From the NCBI RefSeq assembly GCF_041438865.1, contig NZ_CP109450.1:5334501-5398500 (forward strand): 64,000 nucleotides of DNA, in the 5' to 3' direction. Of this stretch, positions 50,850 through 59,478 are shown one piece after another; positions within the stretch are counted from its first letter, which is position 1, and every line of letters begins with the position of its first letter. The stretch comes from Streptomyces sp. NBC_01471. GTDB lineage: Bacteria; Actinomycetota; Actinomycetes; Streptomycetales; Streptomycetaceae. Made by a program: the position numbers and the translations under genes. The notes under the pieces are model-generated. The model was not told where the DNA came from. It saw only the letters and a program-made list of their open reading frames with translations, and did not search any database.

Positions 50850-51434
50850 ATGAGTACTGCTGCCGCCACCACCCGCCCCGGAGCGGTTCTCGCCGACCTG
50901 CTGCCGGCCACCCGTGTCCGCGACATCGCGCTCGTGCTCGGCGGCGCCGCGATCACCGGCGTAGCGGCGCAGATCGCCGTGCCGATCCCCGGCTCCCCGG
51001 TCCCGGTCACCGGACAGACCTTCGCCGCGCTCCTCGTGGGCGCCTCGCTCGGAGCGCGCCGCGGCTTCCTCTCCCTCGCGGTGTACGCGCTGGTGGGCAT
51101 GGTGGGTATGCCGTGGTTCGCGAACGGCACCTCGGGCCCCGGCGGCGCCACGTTCGGCTATGTCCTGGGCATGCTGCTCGCATCGGCCGTGGTCGGCGCG
51201 CTGGCCCGGCGCGGCGGCGACCGGTCCGTGCTGCGCACCGCGGGCACCATGGTGCTCGGCTCGGCGATCATCTACGCGGTCGGCGTCCCGTACCTGGCAC
51301 TGGCCACCGGCCTCTCGGCCTCGGCGGCCATCGCCGCCGGTCTTGTCCCGTTCCTCATCGGCGACGCGCTGAAGGCCGCCCTCGCGATGGGCGCGCTGCC
51401 GAGCGCCTGGAAGCTGGCGGGCCGCCGCGGCTGA
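50850..51434 (+). CDS. bioY: Biotin transporter substrate-binding subunit BioY
   Basis: A 194-aa membrane protein with six helices, the S component of an ECF transporter. Signature segments are AAQIAVPIPGSPVPVTGQTFAA (split here as AVPIPGSPVPVTGQTF), GFLSLAVYALVGMVGMPWF and GATFGYVLGMLLAS. ATG 50850 follows CGGAG. No ATPase or T component lies next to it, so it uses a shared energiser or works alone. The upstream region has two CACGC..TTTGT direct repeats (about 50727 and 50762) of unknown role. Confidence 0.93.
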   Translation: MSTAAATTRPGAVLADLLPATRVRDIALVLGGAAITGVAAQIAVPIPGSPVPVTGQTFAALLVGASLGARRGFLSLAVYALVGMVGMPWFANGTSGPGGATFGYVLGMLLASAVVGALARRGGDRSVLRTAGTMVLGSAIIYAVGVPYLALATGLSASAAIAAGLVPFLIGDALKAALAMGALPSAWKLAGRRG

Positions 51435-51455
51435 CCCGCGCGACCGACGGACACA

Positions 51456-51505
51456 CATGCGGGAGGGGCCGCACCCGGATCGCCGGGTGCGGCCCCTCCC
51501 GCATG
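51456..51505. terminator. Bidirectional terminator with a 23-bp perfect stem
   Basis: The two 23-nt arms (51456-51478 and 51483-51505) pair perfectly with a 4-nt ATCG loop. It lies between the convergent bioY and permease-2 stops. Confidence 0.95.
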
Positions 51506-51527
51506 CACGAGTTCAGCGGAGTGCGGA

Positions 51528-52961
51528 TCAGCCGGTGGACCCGGCCGGCCCCACCGGCGCGACGGCCTTCCGCCGCCGGTCCCGCACCACCGCGACCACC
51601 AGCACCACCGCGGCCGCCAGCACCGAGAGCAGCATCTGCTTGCGGCCCTCCGTGTCGTACAGCATGTAGCCGACCACGAAGAGGATCAGGCCGATCGTCG
51701 CCCAGGTCAGATACGGGTACAGCCACATCCGTACGGTCAGCAGCTCCGGGTTCTCCCGCTCGATCCTGCGGCGCATCCGCAGCTGCGAGAAGCAGATGAC
51801 CAGCCACACGAAGAGCGCCACCGCGCCCGACGAGTTCAGCAGGAACTGGAAGACGGTGTCCTGCGCGATGTAGTTGAAGAAGACCGCGACGAAACCGAAC
51901 GCGACGGACGCCCAGATCGCGACGGCGGGCACGCCACCCCGGTTGACCGTGGCGAACGCCTTCGGGGCGTCACCGCGCTGACCGAGCGAGAAGGCCATCC
52001 TGGAAGCCGTGTACAGACCGGAGTTGAGACAGGAGAGCACCGCGGTCAGCACCACGACGTCCATGATCGTGCCGGCGCCGGGGATGTCCAGCGAGTCGAG
52101 CACGGCCACGTACGGACTGGCCGTGACCGCCTTGGAGTCCCACGGCAGCAGCGTGACGATGACGAAGATCGAGCCGATGTAGAAGAGCGCGATCCGCCAG
52201 ATCACGCTGTTGACCGCCTTGCGGACGGCCTGCACCGGGTTGGGCGACTCGGCGGCGGCCAGCGTCACGATCTCCGAGCCCATGAAGGAGAAGACGACCA
52301 GCAGCATCCCGGAGAGGATCGCGCCGGGCCCGTTCGGCAGGAACCCGCCGTGTCCGGTCAGATTGCTCATCCCGGCCGGGTCGTCGCCCGGCGGCAGGCC
52401 GAAGACGGCGAGCAGCCCGATCACGATGAAGGCAATGATCGAGACGACCTTGATCCCGGCGAACCAGAATTCGAATTCACCGAACGAGCCGACCGAGATC
52501 AGGTTGGTGCCGGTCAGCACCAGCATCACCAGGAGCGCCCAGGCCCACTGCGGTATCGCGGGCACCCACCCGGTGAGGATCGACGCGGCCGCGGTCGCCT
52601 CCACGGCGAGGACCACGGCCCAGAAGAACCAGTAGAGCCAGCCGATGGTGAACCCGGCCCACCGGCCGAGCGCCCGGTCGGCATAGGTGGAGAAGGAACC
52701 GGAGACCGGATCCGCCGCGGCCATCTCGCCCAGCATCCGCATCACCAGGACGACGAGCAGTCCGGTCAGCGCGTAGGAGAGCAGAATGCCGGGGCCCGCG
52801 GCGTTGATCCCGGCTCCGGAGCCCACGAACAGCCCCGCGCCGATCACACCACCGATGGCGATCATCGAGAGATGGCGGTTCCTCAGACCGGCCTGAAGTC
52901 CATCAGGCGAATCCCCGCCGGGCGACCTGTCAGCGACCCGCGAAGGAGGTGCAGCACTCAT
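51528..52961 (-). CDS. Amino acid permease (APC family), copy 2
   Basis: A 477-aa 12-helix transporter clearly paralogous to the one at 49190-50554. It has LSMIAIGGVIGAGLFVGSGA, GEMAAADPVSGSFSTYADRA, SFMGSEIVTLAAAESPNP and the C-terminal RMRRRIERENPEL. ATG 52961 follows AAGGA at about 10 nt. It is divergent from rpiB. The substrate cannot be set from sequence alone. Confidence 0.92.
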   Translation of the reverse strand: MSAAPPSRVADRSPGGDSPDGLQAGLRNRHLSMIAIGGVIGAGLFVGSGAGINAAGPGILLSYALTGLLVVLVMRMLGEMAAADPVSGSFSTYADRALGRWAGFTIGWLYWFFWAVVLAVEATAAASILTGWVPAIPQWAWALLVMLVLTGTNLISVGSFGEFEFWFAGIKVVSIIAFIVIGLLAVFGLPPGDDPAGMSNLTGHGGFLPNGPGAILSGMLLVVFSFMGSEIVTLAAAESPNPVQAVRKAVNSVIWRIALFYIGSIFVIVTLLPWDSKAVTASPYVAVLDSLDIPGAGTIMDVVVLTAVLSCLNSGLYTASRMAFSLGQRGDAPKAFATVNRGGVPAVAIWASVAFGFVAVFFNYIAQDTVFQFLLNSSGAVALFVWLVICFSQLRMRRRIERENPELLTVRMWLYPYLTWATIGLILFVVGYMLYDTEGRKQMLLSVLAAAVVLVVAVVRDRRRKAVAPVGPAGSTG

Positions 52962-53048
52962 GCTCTCTGTCCTTAATTGTCGCGAACGGGTCACGCAATA
53001 CGTGCCCCGACCAGGCGTCCCACCTACCCGGCGTGCCACACTCGAAGC

Positions 53049-53537
53049 ATGCGCGTGTACCTCGGTTCCGATCATGCCGGTTATGAACTCAAGAACCACC
53101 TCGTCGAGTGGCTCACCGCCCACGGCCACGAGCCCGTGGACTGCGGTCCCCACATCTACGACGCCGTGGACGACTACCCGCCGTTCTGCCTCCGGGCCGC
53201 CGTGAAGACGGCCGCGGACCCCGACAGCCTGGGCGTCGTCATCGGCGGCTCCGGCAACGGCGAGCAGATCGCGGCCAACAAGGTCAAGGGCGTACGGGCG
53301 GTGCTCGCCTGGAGCGAGCAGACCGCGGCGCTCGGCCGGGAGCACAACGACGCCAACGTCATCTCGGTCGGCGGCCGGATGCACACGCAGGAGGAGGCGG
53401 TGAAGTTCGTGGAGATCTTCCTCAACACCCCGTACTCCGGCGAGGAGCGCCACCAGCGCCGGATCGACATGCTCACCGCGTACGAGGCGACCGGCGACCT
53501 GCCCCCGGTCCCCGCCCACCACCCGCAGAAGGACTAA
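53049..53537 (+). CDS. rpiB: Ribose-5-phosphate isomerase B
   Basis: A 162-aa enzyme that interconverts ribose 5-phosphate and ribulose 5-phosphate. It starts MRVYLGSDHAGYELK (phosphate/Asp-His site); GGSGNGEQIAANKVKG replaces the CGTGIG cysteine loop of enteric RpiB by the actinobacterial form in which a Glu acts as base. REHNDANVISVGGR is conserved. There is no ribosome site before ATG 53049, so it may be leaderless. It is followed after 7 bp by the Nei-type gene. Confidence 0.94.
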   Translation: MRVYLGSDHAGYELKNHLVEWLTAHGHEPVDCGPHIYDAVDDYPPFCLRAAVKTAADPDSLGVVIGGSGNGEQIAANKVKGVRAVLAWSEQTAALGREHNDANVISVGGRMHTQEEAVKFVEIFLNTPYSGEERHQRRIDMLTAYEATGDLPPVPAHHPQKD

Positions 53538-53544
53538 CCGCCCC

Positions 53545-54354
53545 GTGCCCGAGGGTCACACGATCCACCGACTGGCCGCCGACCACTTCGAGAGGTTCGG
53601 CGGCCGGCCTGTGCGTGCCTCCAGCCCGCAGGGCAAGTTCTCCGGCAGCGCGGCCCTCATCGACCGCCACACCCTGGAGACCGCCGAGGCGCACGGAAAG
53701 CATCTCTTCCTGGGCTTCGGCGCGGGCGGCTGGGTCCACATCCACCTCGGGCTGTTCGGGAAGCTCGGCTTCGGCACCGCGCCCGCCGCGCCGCCGACCG
53801 ACACGGTCCGGCTGCGCCTGGTCAACGACGAGGCGTACGCCGACCTGCGGGGCCCGACCACCTGCGCGCTGATCACCGACGGTGAGAAGCAGGCGATACA
53901 CGACCGGCTCGGTCCCGACCCGCTCAGGCCCGGCGACTCCCCGGACCGCGCCTGGTCCCGGATCTCCCGCTCCCGTACGACGGTGGCCGCCCTGCTCATG
54001 GACCAGAAGGTGATCGCGGGCGTCGGCAACGTCTACCGCGCCGAGGTGCTCTTCCGGCACGGCATCGACCCGTACCGCGCGGGCAAGGACCTGACCCGCG
54101 CCGAGTGGGACGCGATCTGGGCCGACCTCGTGGCCCTGATGCGCGAGGGCGTACGGAACAACCGCATCGACACCGTCCGCCCCGAGCACATGCCGGAGGC
54201 GACCGGCCGGGCGCCGCGGGTCGACGACCACGGCGGCGAGGTGTACGTCTACCGCCGGGCCGCGATGCCCTGCCACCTCTGCGGCGCCGAGATCCGCACC
54301 GCACCACTGGCGGCCCGCAACCTCTTCTGGTGCCCGGACTGCCAGCAGCGCTAG
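53545..54354 (+). CDS. nei: Fpg/Nei-family DNA glycosylase (endonuclease VIII type)
   Basis: A 269-aa base-excision repair glycosylase/AP lyase. The N-terminus MPEGHTIHRLA (catalytic Pro1, Glu2) marks Nei rather than Fpg (MPELPE). HIHLGLFGKLGFG, the helix-two-turn-helix QKVIAGVGNVYRAEVLF and a C-terminal zinc finger (CHLCG..WCPDCQQR) are intact. GTG 53545 starts 7 bp after rpiB, so they are co-transcribed. Confidence 0.94.
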   Translation: MPEGHTIHRLAADHFERFGGRPVRASSPQGKFSGSAALIDRHTLETAEAHGKHLFLGFGAGGWVHIHLGLFGKLGFGTAPAAPPTDTVRLRLVNDEAYADLRGPTTCALITDGEKQAIHDRLGPDPLRPGDSPDRAWSRISRSRTTVAALLMDQKVIAGVGNVYRAEVLFRHGIDPYRAGKDLTRAEWDAIWADLVALMREGVRNNRIDTVRPEHMPEATGRAPRVDDHGGEVYVYRRAAMPCHLCGAEIRTAPLAARNLFWCPDCQQR

Positions 54355-54410
54355 GTGTTCTGTCCGGGCCGGGCCGGACCCCGCGAGCCCGGCCCGATCC
54401 ACTCACCCGC

Positions 54411-55640
54411 TCAGAACCCGTGCGGCAGCCAGGGCGCCTTCTGCGAACCGAAGGCGAGCGACGCCTCGGCCAGTGCCCCCGGCCGCAACTCCCGCACCAG
54501 ACCGGCGTCGGCCAGTGCGGCGAGCGGCGTACCGCCCAGATAGGCGGCGCCCAGCTCGCGTACGGACAGTTCGAGATCGGCCGCGTCGTCGGTCCGTACG
54601 CAGGACGCGCCACCGGTGTCCCCGGTCAGCCGCCAATTCCCGCTGTTCCAGGGGCAGAAGGCGTCCTCGACGCCGAACACCACATCCACCGGCGCCCGGT
54701 AGGCGCGGGCTCCGAGCGCGGCCCCCACATCGACCAGCCGCAGATGAAGCACATCACGGACCTGGATCCGGCACCGGCGGATGTCCGACACGAGATACTG
54801 CCAGGGGTCGTCCATGGGCCGGTTGCGGACGTGCAGCGTCGACGTCAGGTCGATGCCGAACAGGAAACGCCACAGAGCCGCACCCGCCGCCGGGTCCACC
54901 GCGTCGATCTGCCGCAGCTGGACGGAGCCCCTGGGGCCCGCCGCGTCCGACTCGGGCTTCGTGCGGAACCGGGCGTACCCCACCATCTCGCCTCCCCGCT
55001 CGGCGACCACGCACTGCAGCGGCGACGCGCCCTCCCGCTCGGACGGCGGGTCGACCAGCGGCACCCGCTCCCAGCCCGGCGTCCGCAGGGGCATCCCGGG
55101 GCGCGAACCGACGGAGCGCACGTACAACTCCTCGCACTGCGCGGCCACCTCCTGGACCGGCGCGTACCGCAGCCGTACGGCGTCGGTCCCCGGCGGAACC
55201 GCGAGCGTCACCCGCGAGGTGTCGATCTCGGCCGACAACTGCCGGGAGGCGATGCCGTACCCGAACCGCCCGTAGATCGCCGGTTCCGAGGCGGTCAGTA
55301 CGGCCAGCGGCTCACCGAGCGCCCGCACGTCGTCCAACTGCCGCCGCATCATGGACGTCAGGATCCCGCGCCGCCGGTGCGTGGCCGCGACACTGACCAT
55401 GGTCACGCCCGCCGCCGGTACGTACGCGCCACCCGGCACCGAGAGCCGGAAGCTGAACGCCCCCGCGGTGCCCACGCACTGATCCCCGTCCCAGGCGCCG
55501 ATCGAACGCTCGAACTCGGTGAGGTCGTCCCAGACCTCGCGCTCCTCGGGTGACTCGTCGACTCCGCCGAAGGCCCGCATCAACCCCGCATACCAGGTGT
55601 CCATGTTGTCGCGGCGCAGTACCTTCAGCTCTGTATCCAT
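54411..55640 (-). CDS. Eis-like GNAT N-acetyltransferase
   Basis: A 409-aa protein with the Eis layout. An N-terminal GNAT domain has the acetyl-CoA loop VAATHRRRGILTSMM, a second degenerate GNAT domain follows (about 160-290), and the C-terminus is an SCP2-like domain (VEDAFCPWNSGNWRLTG). In mycobacteria Eis acetylates aminoglycosides and peptides; the substrate here is unknown. The usual aromatic-acidic C-terminus is replaced by LPHGF. It is divergent from the phosphatase gene. Confidence 0.88.
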   Translation of the reverse strand: MDTELKVLRRDNMDTWYAGLMRAFGGVDESPEEREVWDDLTEFERSIGAWDGDQCVGTAGAFSFRLSVPGGAYVPAAGVTMVSVAATHRRRGILTSMMRRQLDDVRALGEPLAVLTASEPAIYGRFGYGIASRQLSAEIDTSRVTLAVPPGTDAVRLRYAPVQEVAAQCEELYVRSVGSRPGMPLRTPGWERVPLVDPPSEREGASPLQCVVAERGGEMVGYARFRTKPESDAAGPRGSVQLRQIDAVDPAAGAALWRFLFGIDLTSTLHVRNRPMDDPWQYLVSDIRRCRIQVRDVLHLRLVDVGAALGARAYRAPVDVVFGVEDAFCPWNSGNWRLTGDTGGASCVRTDDAADLELSVRELGAAYLGGTPLAALADAGLVRELRPGALAEASLAFGSQKAPWLPHGF

Positions 55641-55699
55641 GAGCCATCCCTACCAGCGCGGCCCGCACCGGGCGAGTCAATTTCGAACTCAATGTCACA

Positions 55700-55720
55700 G
55701 GGTCCCCCTGCGCGGGACCC
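55700..55720. promoter_or_regulatory. Inverted repeat in the Eis/phosphatase divergent promoter
   Basis: GGGTCCC, 7 nt, GGGACCC in the 104-bp gap between the divergent genes. A candidate operator; no known regulator assigned. Confidence 0.4.
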
Positions 55721-55731
55721 GCACGGGTGGA

Positions 55732-55737
55732 TAAGGT
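55732..55737 (+). promoter_or_regulatory. Candidate -10 box for a leaderless phosphatase mRNA
   Basis: TAAGGT lies 7 nt before ATG 55745 with no credible ribosome site between. This supports ATG 55745 over GTG 55727, which would precede the promoter. Confidence 0.5.
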
Positions 55738-55744
55738 CCGAGCA

Positions 55745-56908
55745 ATGGCCGGTCGCGTCGGAGAAGAAGCGTTCCTGGCCCGGATGCGGAAGTCGGTGCA
55801 CCGGGCCAGAACCGTGCTGCGCCGGTCCGGTGTCGACTACTTCCGCGGCGACGGCTCCGAAGGACTCGCCCTCGCCACCCTCCTGCTGACCGTCCCCGCG
55901 CTGGCCTGGGCGACCATCCTCACCCCGGTCTGGTGCTCGCCCTCGACGCTGGTCCTGCCCATCGTGGCCGGCGGACTGCTGCTGCGGCCGGCGAGTCTGC
56001 TGGGCCTCTACGCCGCAGCGGCCGCCGCCCTCGTCGTCGAGTCGGTCAAGCTCGGTCCGTACACCGACGGCGCCGCGCCGGTCACCCCCGGCACGGTCCT
56101 CACCGTCGCCGCCTGCGGGCTCTTCGGTCTGCTCATCGCGCAGTTCCGCAGCCGGGTCGGGGTGCCGTGGCGGCGCGGCGGAACCATGCTCTTCGACCTG
56201 CGCGAACGGATCCGCGTGCAGAGCAAGCTGCCCCGGCTGCCGCAGGGCTGGCACCGCGAGATGGCGCTGCGGCCCGCCGGCGGGCAGTCCTTCTCGGGCG
56301 ACTTCGTGGTCGCCGCCCGCACCGGCGGCGGCCGGACCCTGGAGGTCGTCCTCACGGACGTATCGGGCAAGGGGATGGACGCGGGCTCCCGCGCGCTGCT
56401 GCTCTCGGGCGCCTTCGGCGGCCTGCTCGGCTCACTCCCGCCCCACGACTTCCTGCCGGCCGCCAACGGCTATCTGCTGCGCCAGGACTGGGACGAGGGG
56501 TTCGCCACCTCGATCCATCTGGTCCTCGACCTGGACACGGGAGACTACGAACTCCTCTCGGCGGGCCACCTCCCGGCGCTCCAACTGCACGCGGGCAGCG
56601 GCCTCTGGGAGGAGAAGTCGGGCGAGGGCCCGCTCCTCGGCGTCTACGACGGCGCCCAGTTCGACGCGGCCAAGGGGTCGCTCGGCCCCGGCGACGTCCT
56701 GATGCTCTTCACCGACGGTCTGGTCGAGGCGCCCGACCGCGACATCAGCGAGGGGATCGACCGGCTGACCGGCGAGGCCGACCGCTATGTCGCCAGCACC
56801 TTCGAGGGCGCGGCCTGGCACCTCATCGAGGCGGTGGCCAAGGACGTCAACGACGACAGGGCGCTGCTGCTGATCTGCCGGGACGGTGACGCGGGGCCGG
56901 TGCTGTAA
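55745..56908 (+). CDS. Membrane-anchored SpoIIE-type PP2C phosphatase
   Basis: A 387-aa protein. Three or four N-terminal helices (about 45-150: LALATLLLTVPALAWATIL, LVLPIVAGGLLLRPASLLGL, VLTVAACGLFGLLIAQF) are followed by a SpoIIE/RsbU-type phosphatase domain. This has GQSFSGDFVVAA, VVLTDVSGKGMDAGSRA, ELLSAGHLPALQL and LMLFTDGLVEAPD; the metal-binding Asp residues are present. Such enzymes usually act on anti-anti-sigma factors, but no partner gene is adjacent. Confidence 0.9.
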   Translation: MAGRVGEEAFLARMRKSVHRARTVLRRSGVDYFRGDGSEGLALATLLLTVPALAWATILTPVWCSPSTLVLPIVAGGLLLRPASLLGLYAAAAAALVVESVKLGPYTDGAAPVTPGTVLTVAACGLFGLLIAQFRSRVGVPWRRGGTMLFDLRERIRVQSKLPRLPQGWHREMALRPAGGQSFSGDFVVAARTGGGRTLEVVLTDVSGKGMDAGSRALLLSGAFGGLLGSLPPHDFLPAANGYLLRQDWDEGFATSIHLVLDLDTGDYELLSAGHLPALQLHAGSGLWEEKSGEGPLLGVYDGAQFDAAKGSLGPGDVLMLFTDGLVEAPDRDISEGIDRLTGEADRYVASTFEGAAWHLIEAVAKDVNDDRALLLICRDGDAGPVL

Positions 56909-56943
56909 CCGCCGCCCGTACGCCGCATCTCGGCACCCCGTCA

Positions 56944-56994
56944 CGCAGTCGAGCCCCGTCCGACGGTTTCTCCGTCGGACGGGGCTCGACTGCG
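56944..56994. terminator. Bidirectional terminator with a 23-bp perfect stem
   Basis: Arms 56944-56966 and 56972-56994 pair perfectly over 23 bp with a TTTCT loop. It lies between the convergent phosphatase and acyltransferase stops. Confidence 0.95.
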
Positions 56995-57034
56995 GGCGGT
57001 ACTGCTGGTTCAGCTCAGGGGCCCGGACCCGGGT

Positions 57035-58216
57035 CTAGGCCGGGACCTTCTCGCGCTCCCGCTCCCGTGCCTTCTCGACCGGGTCGGACCGGAACGCCCA
57101 CTTCATCTCGGGCTCCGTCGCGAAGCGCATCACGCGCCGCACCGGCGGCGTGCAGAACAGCGTCACGGCCGCCGCCATGAAGAGCGTCGCGAAGACCTCG
57201 CCCAGCGGGCTCTTCAGCCAGCTGTAGTCGTCGATCAGGCCCGCGTACTCGATGGTCTTGATGAGCAGACCGTGCAGCAGATAGCCGCAGAGCGTGCCGG
57301 CGCCGAGCGCGGTGAACCAGGTCCTGCGGCGCGGCACGAGGGCCAGGAAGCAGGCGGTCAGCACCAGCCCGCAGACGGTGAGGCCGAGCGTCATCACGAC
57401 GCCCTCCCACCAGTCGACGCCGAGCTGCTGGGCGCTGGTGCCCCGGTAGAACCAGTTGAGCGTCATCCTGGGCGCCGCCCAGTAGGCGAACACCAGCGTC
57501 ACCAGCATGATCGCGACGGCCACCGGCCGCGCACCGCGGCGCTGCACCCACTCGAAGTGCTCGGGCTTGAGCTTCAGGCCCAGCACGAAGAACGGCAGGA
57601 ACTGGAGCACCCGCTGCAGATCGAGGTCGTCGCCGATGTTCGGGGTGACCGACGCCAGGACCGCGATGACGAGCGAGATGGTCATCGGATAGCGCAGATT
57701 GAGCCAGATCGGTGTGGTGACCCGCCAGATGAAGAGGGCGATCAGGAACCACGTCAGGAAGTACGGGTCGAGCAGGCTGATCTCGTGACCGGGGTCGTTG
57801 TTGCCCCACTTCTCGTAGAGCGAGTAAGTGGTCTCGAAGATCACGTAAGGAACGACGACACCCGTCACCAGCCGGCGCAGCCGGTCGGGACGCATGTCAA
57901 AACTGCGGGAGAAATATCCCGAGATAATGATGAATGCAGGCATGTGGAACGTGTAGACGAACATGTACAGCGCCCGTGTGGTGCGGCTGCCGTCCATGAT
58001 CGGCTCCCACGCGTGTGCCATGGCCACGAGCACGATGGCCAGGAACTTCGCGTTGTCGAAGAGCGCGTTGCGCTGCTTCTTGGCGCCGGGGGCGGACGCC
58101 GGTGCGGATGCTGTGTCAGGTCTGGGTGGCGCCTGTGAGCCTGTGGGGGGTTCGGGTTCCGTCTCCCGCGCCAGGGGGAGTGGGGCCCGCTGATATTCGT
58201 GTGGAGCATGAACCAT
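57035..58216 (-). CDS. Acyltransferase 3 family membrane protein
   Basis: A 393-aa integral membrane O-acyltransferase. A Pro-rich N-terminus (1-45) is followed by NALFDNAKFLAIVLVAMAHAWEPI (shown here in part; motif residues LFDNAKF and MAHAW) with the conserved His. About ten helices follow, including FVYTFHMPAFIIISGYF and PYFLTWFLIALFIWR. The charged tail is EKAREREREKVPA. It would move acyl groups to a cell-surface or small-molecule acceptor. ATG 58216 has a -10-like box 7 nt upstream instead of a ribosome site. Confidence 0.88.
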   Translation of the reverse strand: MVHAPHEYQRAPLPLARETEPEPPTGSQAPPRPDTASAPASAPGAKKQRNALFDNAKFLAIVLVAMAHAWEPIMDGSRTTRALYMFVYTFHMPAFIIISGYFSRSFDMRPDRLRRLVTGVVVPYVIFETTYSLYEKWGNNDPGHEISLLDPYFLTWFLIALFIWRVTTPIWLNLRYPMTISLVIAVLASVTPNIGDDLDLQRVLQFLPFFVLGLKLKPEHFEWVQRRGARPVAVAIMLVTLVFAYWAAPRMTLNWFYRGTSAQQLGVDWWEGVVMTLGLTVCGLVLTACFLALVPRRRTWFTALGAGTLCGYLLHGLLIKTIEYAGLIDDYSWLKSPLGEVFATLFMAAAVTLFCTPPVRRVMRFATEPEMKWAFRSDPVEKAREREREKVPA

Positions 58217-58725
58217 TCGAGGAACCCTAGCGTCGCGTGAGGGAATCCGTAAAACCCTCTCGGTGGTCTGTCGGGTGGCTGTGATATCCGCAGTACGTGT
58301 ACCCCCGTGGCTTACCTTTACTAGCCTGATCTTATGTATGCATATGGGGTGTCTCATCCCGCTTAAATGGTGCATAACGACCGACTTACCGGCCTGCTCC
58401 GGGGCCGGTCCGGGGGTGGTTCACTCTTATCGCAATCGCCTGTGAACGAAATGTGTGGACAGTGAAACGATCGATTCGGATTTACTTCCGGGAGTGGCGG
58501 GGCAGACAGTCCGGAAATTGCCGTCGCGCGCCCCGGTGGAGCCCGCGCGCCGGGCGCCGGAGCCGGACGTGAGGGGAGCGTGGGATGGCGCGATCCGATC
58601 GGCGCCGTTTCGTCACCGGGCAACAACCACAGGCCTGTTGGTGGCACCATGGACCCGCGGAAGAAGTGCTGGAGCGGCATCGTTCCCGGCCGGCAAGGCG
58701 GACCGACCAAGGGTTGTGATCAGTT
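58217..58725. other. Divergent intergenic region with an AT-rich island
   Basis: A 509-bp gap between acyltransferase (minus) and the 64-aa protein (plus). At 58310-58385 it is unusually AT-rich for this genome, with TATGTATGCATATG and CTTAAATGGTGCATAACG. Otherwise it is GC-rich. No open frame has a start site and codon bias fit to be a gene. Promoters for both flanking genes, or a small RNA, could lie here. Confidence 0.6.
58224..58229 (-). promoter_or_regulatory. Candidate -10 box for a leaderless acyltransferase mRNA
   Basis: The minus strand reads TAGGGT, then 7 nt, then ATG 58216. No Shine-Dalgarno sequence is present. Confidence 0.45.
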
Positions 58726-58920
58726 GTGGCCATTTCACTGTCAGTGGTGCTGCTGTTGGCGATCGTCCTTGTGGTGTTGATCCGCGGTGGATCCATCAAG
58801 GCCGGTCCGGCGATCGTCGCCATACTCTTCGGCTTCTTCCTGGCATCGACGGGCATGGCTCCGTCGATCAGCAGGTTCCTCGACTCGATAGCCGACACGA
58901 TCAATCAGATCAAGTTCTAG
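58726..58920 (+). CDS. Small two-helix membrane protein
   Basis: A 64-aa protein starting at GTG 58726. Helix one is LSVVLLLAIVLVVLI (about 4-18); RGGSIKAG separates it from helix two, AIVAILFGFFLAS (about 29-41). An amphipathic tail (SRFLDSIADTINQIKF) follows. The length and layout look like a conserved Streptomyces membrane protein of unknown role. The ribosome site (AAGGG) is weak and distant. Confidence 0.75.
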   Translation: MAISLSVVLLLAIVLVVLIRGGSIKAGPAIVAILFGFFLASTGMAPSISRFLDSIADTINQIKF

Positions 58921-59017
58921 CGCCCGCCGTGCCGGTGCCGGCCGGGGTCCCCGTCGGCACCGGCGAGCGGCGGTGGCGAGCGGTGCCGGGCCGCGGGGAA
59001 CGGCGGCGGAGACAGCG

Positions 59018-59057
59018 GAAGGCCCGGCCGGTGAATTGAGTCACCGGCCGGGCCTTC
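59018..59057. terminator. Bidirectional terminator next to tRNA-Gly
   Basis: A 17-bp perfect stem (left arm begins GAAGGCCCGG) with a 6-nt loop lies between the 64-aa gene (plus) and tRNA-Gly (minus). It can serve both. Confidence 0.9.
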
Positions 59058-59068
59058 TCGCTGTTCGG

Positions 59069-59139
59069 AGCGGGCGACGGGAATCGAACCCGCGTAGCTA
59101 GTTTGGAAGACTAGGGCTCTACCATTGAGCTACGCCCGC
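59069..59139 (-). tRNA. tRNA-Gly (anticodon TCC)
   Basis: A 71-nt cloverleaf. The acceptor arms GCGGGCG and CGCCCGC pair fully, the D-arm is GTAGCTCAATGGTAGAGC-like, and the anticodon loop CTTCCAA gives TCC, reading GGA. The T-arm has GGTTCGATTCC. CCA is not encoded. Confidence 0.97.
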
Positions 59140-59285
59140 AGGCACCGCCGGTCGGAGCGACCGCGGCACGAGAAGCATCGTAGCGGGTCGGACCCGGTCC
59201 GCGCACACCAGTCCCGCGCCACCCGGAACCCCGTAAACGCGTCCACGGCGCGGCGGGCGGGCATGTACCCTACGTCTCGCACCGA

Positions 59286-59362
59286 CGGGGTGTGGCGCAG
59301 CTTGGTAGCGCGTCCGCTTTGGGAGCGGAAGGTCGTCGGTTCGAATCCGGCCACCCCGACCA
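59286..59362 (+). tRNA. tRNA-Pro (anticodon TGG)
   Basis: A 77-nt cloverleaf with acceptor CGGGGTG/CACCCCG, anticodon loop TTTGGGA (TGG, reading CCA) and T-arm GGTTCGAATCC. The 3' CCA is encoded, unlike in the neighbouring tRNA-Gly. It lies 116 bp before tig in the same direction. Confidence 0.97.
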
Positions 59363-59478
59363 GCAGCAAGATCGCATTGTGGGTCTCCTCCTGCTTGCCG
59401 TTACTATGCAAGCTGTGTGCCCGCGTGTCTCTCAACCGGGCAGAGATTCTGAAGTCAGCCCCCAAGGAGACCGAAACC

